From contig WQRL01000150.1 of NCBI GenBank assembly GCA_009786775.1, forward strand, positions 1-5,521: DNA of 5,521 bases, given 5' to 3'. A program made the position numbers and the translations under genes. Positions 5,438-5,521 of this stretch are shown here, one piece after another. The notes under the pieces were generated by a model that saw only the letters and a list, made by a program, of their open reading frames with translations, made no database searches and was not told the origin of the DNA. The stretch comes from Oscillospiraceae bacterium (lineage in GTDB: Bacteria; Bacillota; Clostridia; Oscillospirales; Oscillospiraceae). The number at the start of each line of letters is the position of its first letter. Within the stretch, counting starts at the first letter, position 1.

Positions 5438-5521
5438 TAAGCGGTCAATGAAATAGTACCTATCCAAAAGTCAGAAAAAGTTAGATAATAGTCAGGCGCT
5501 AAAAAACTGCAAGAAGCAGAT

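Noticed and set aside
5282..5467. A 61-codon leftward frame at the right end
   Set aside because: It runs through the hairpin and the promoter-like block and lacks a ribosome binding site.
5501..5519. Possible leftward terminator (CTGC/GCAG stem with a T-run on the minus strand)
   Set aside because: The stem is only 4 bp in the visible part and no gene end is seen; the window stops too soon to judge.

Overview
The window looks like a chromosomal segment of a low-to-moderate G+C Firmicute, most likely a member of the Clostridia. This rests on the strong AGGAGG-type ribosome binding sites, sigma-A-like promoters with TATACT boxes, the lipoprotein signal, and the style of the ABC transporters. 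No rRNA, tRNA, CRISPR array, phage gene or transposase is visible.

Layout. Bases 1 to about 1399 hold the 5' two thirds of a leftward gene for a fused ABC exporter half-transporter (membrane domain plus ATPase). It is cut by the window edge just after the Q-loop. It has its own leftward promoter at 1501-1530. Bases 1400-1925 contain no gene. They hold that promoter, a 141-bp GC-rich inverted repeat (arms of 34 perfect bp) and the promoter/operator region of the rightward operon. That control region has two palindromes built on the same core, GTTAG-N6-CTAAC, 25 bp apart. One lies inside the promoter and the other covers the expected transcription start.

Bases 1926-5299 form a tight rightward five-gene cluster. 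It encodes a lipoprotein substrate-binding protein, a membrane permease and a short ATPase, which together make a NitT/TauT-type (nitrate/sulfonate/taurine-like) importer. Two small genes follow. One encodes a 68-residue peptide starting Met-Cys-Met-Cys-Cys. The other encodes a 166-residue protein whose first 29 residues contain six Cys and four His, followed by a region that reads like a winged-helix DNA-binding fold. The first three genes overlap and are probably translationally coupled; the last two have strong ribosome binding sites of their own.

The most interesting reading is an importer run by a metal- or redox-responsive circuit. In it, the Cys/His-rich last gene could be the sensor or regulator acting on the twin operators, and the ligand could be a metal or metal chelate instead of a sulfonate. 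This is inference from gene content, not proven by the sequence. The right end (5300-5521) has no gene but holds a 15-bp-stem hairpin and a leftward promoter-like block that is 29/38 identical to the exporter promoter.
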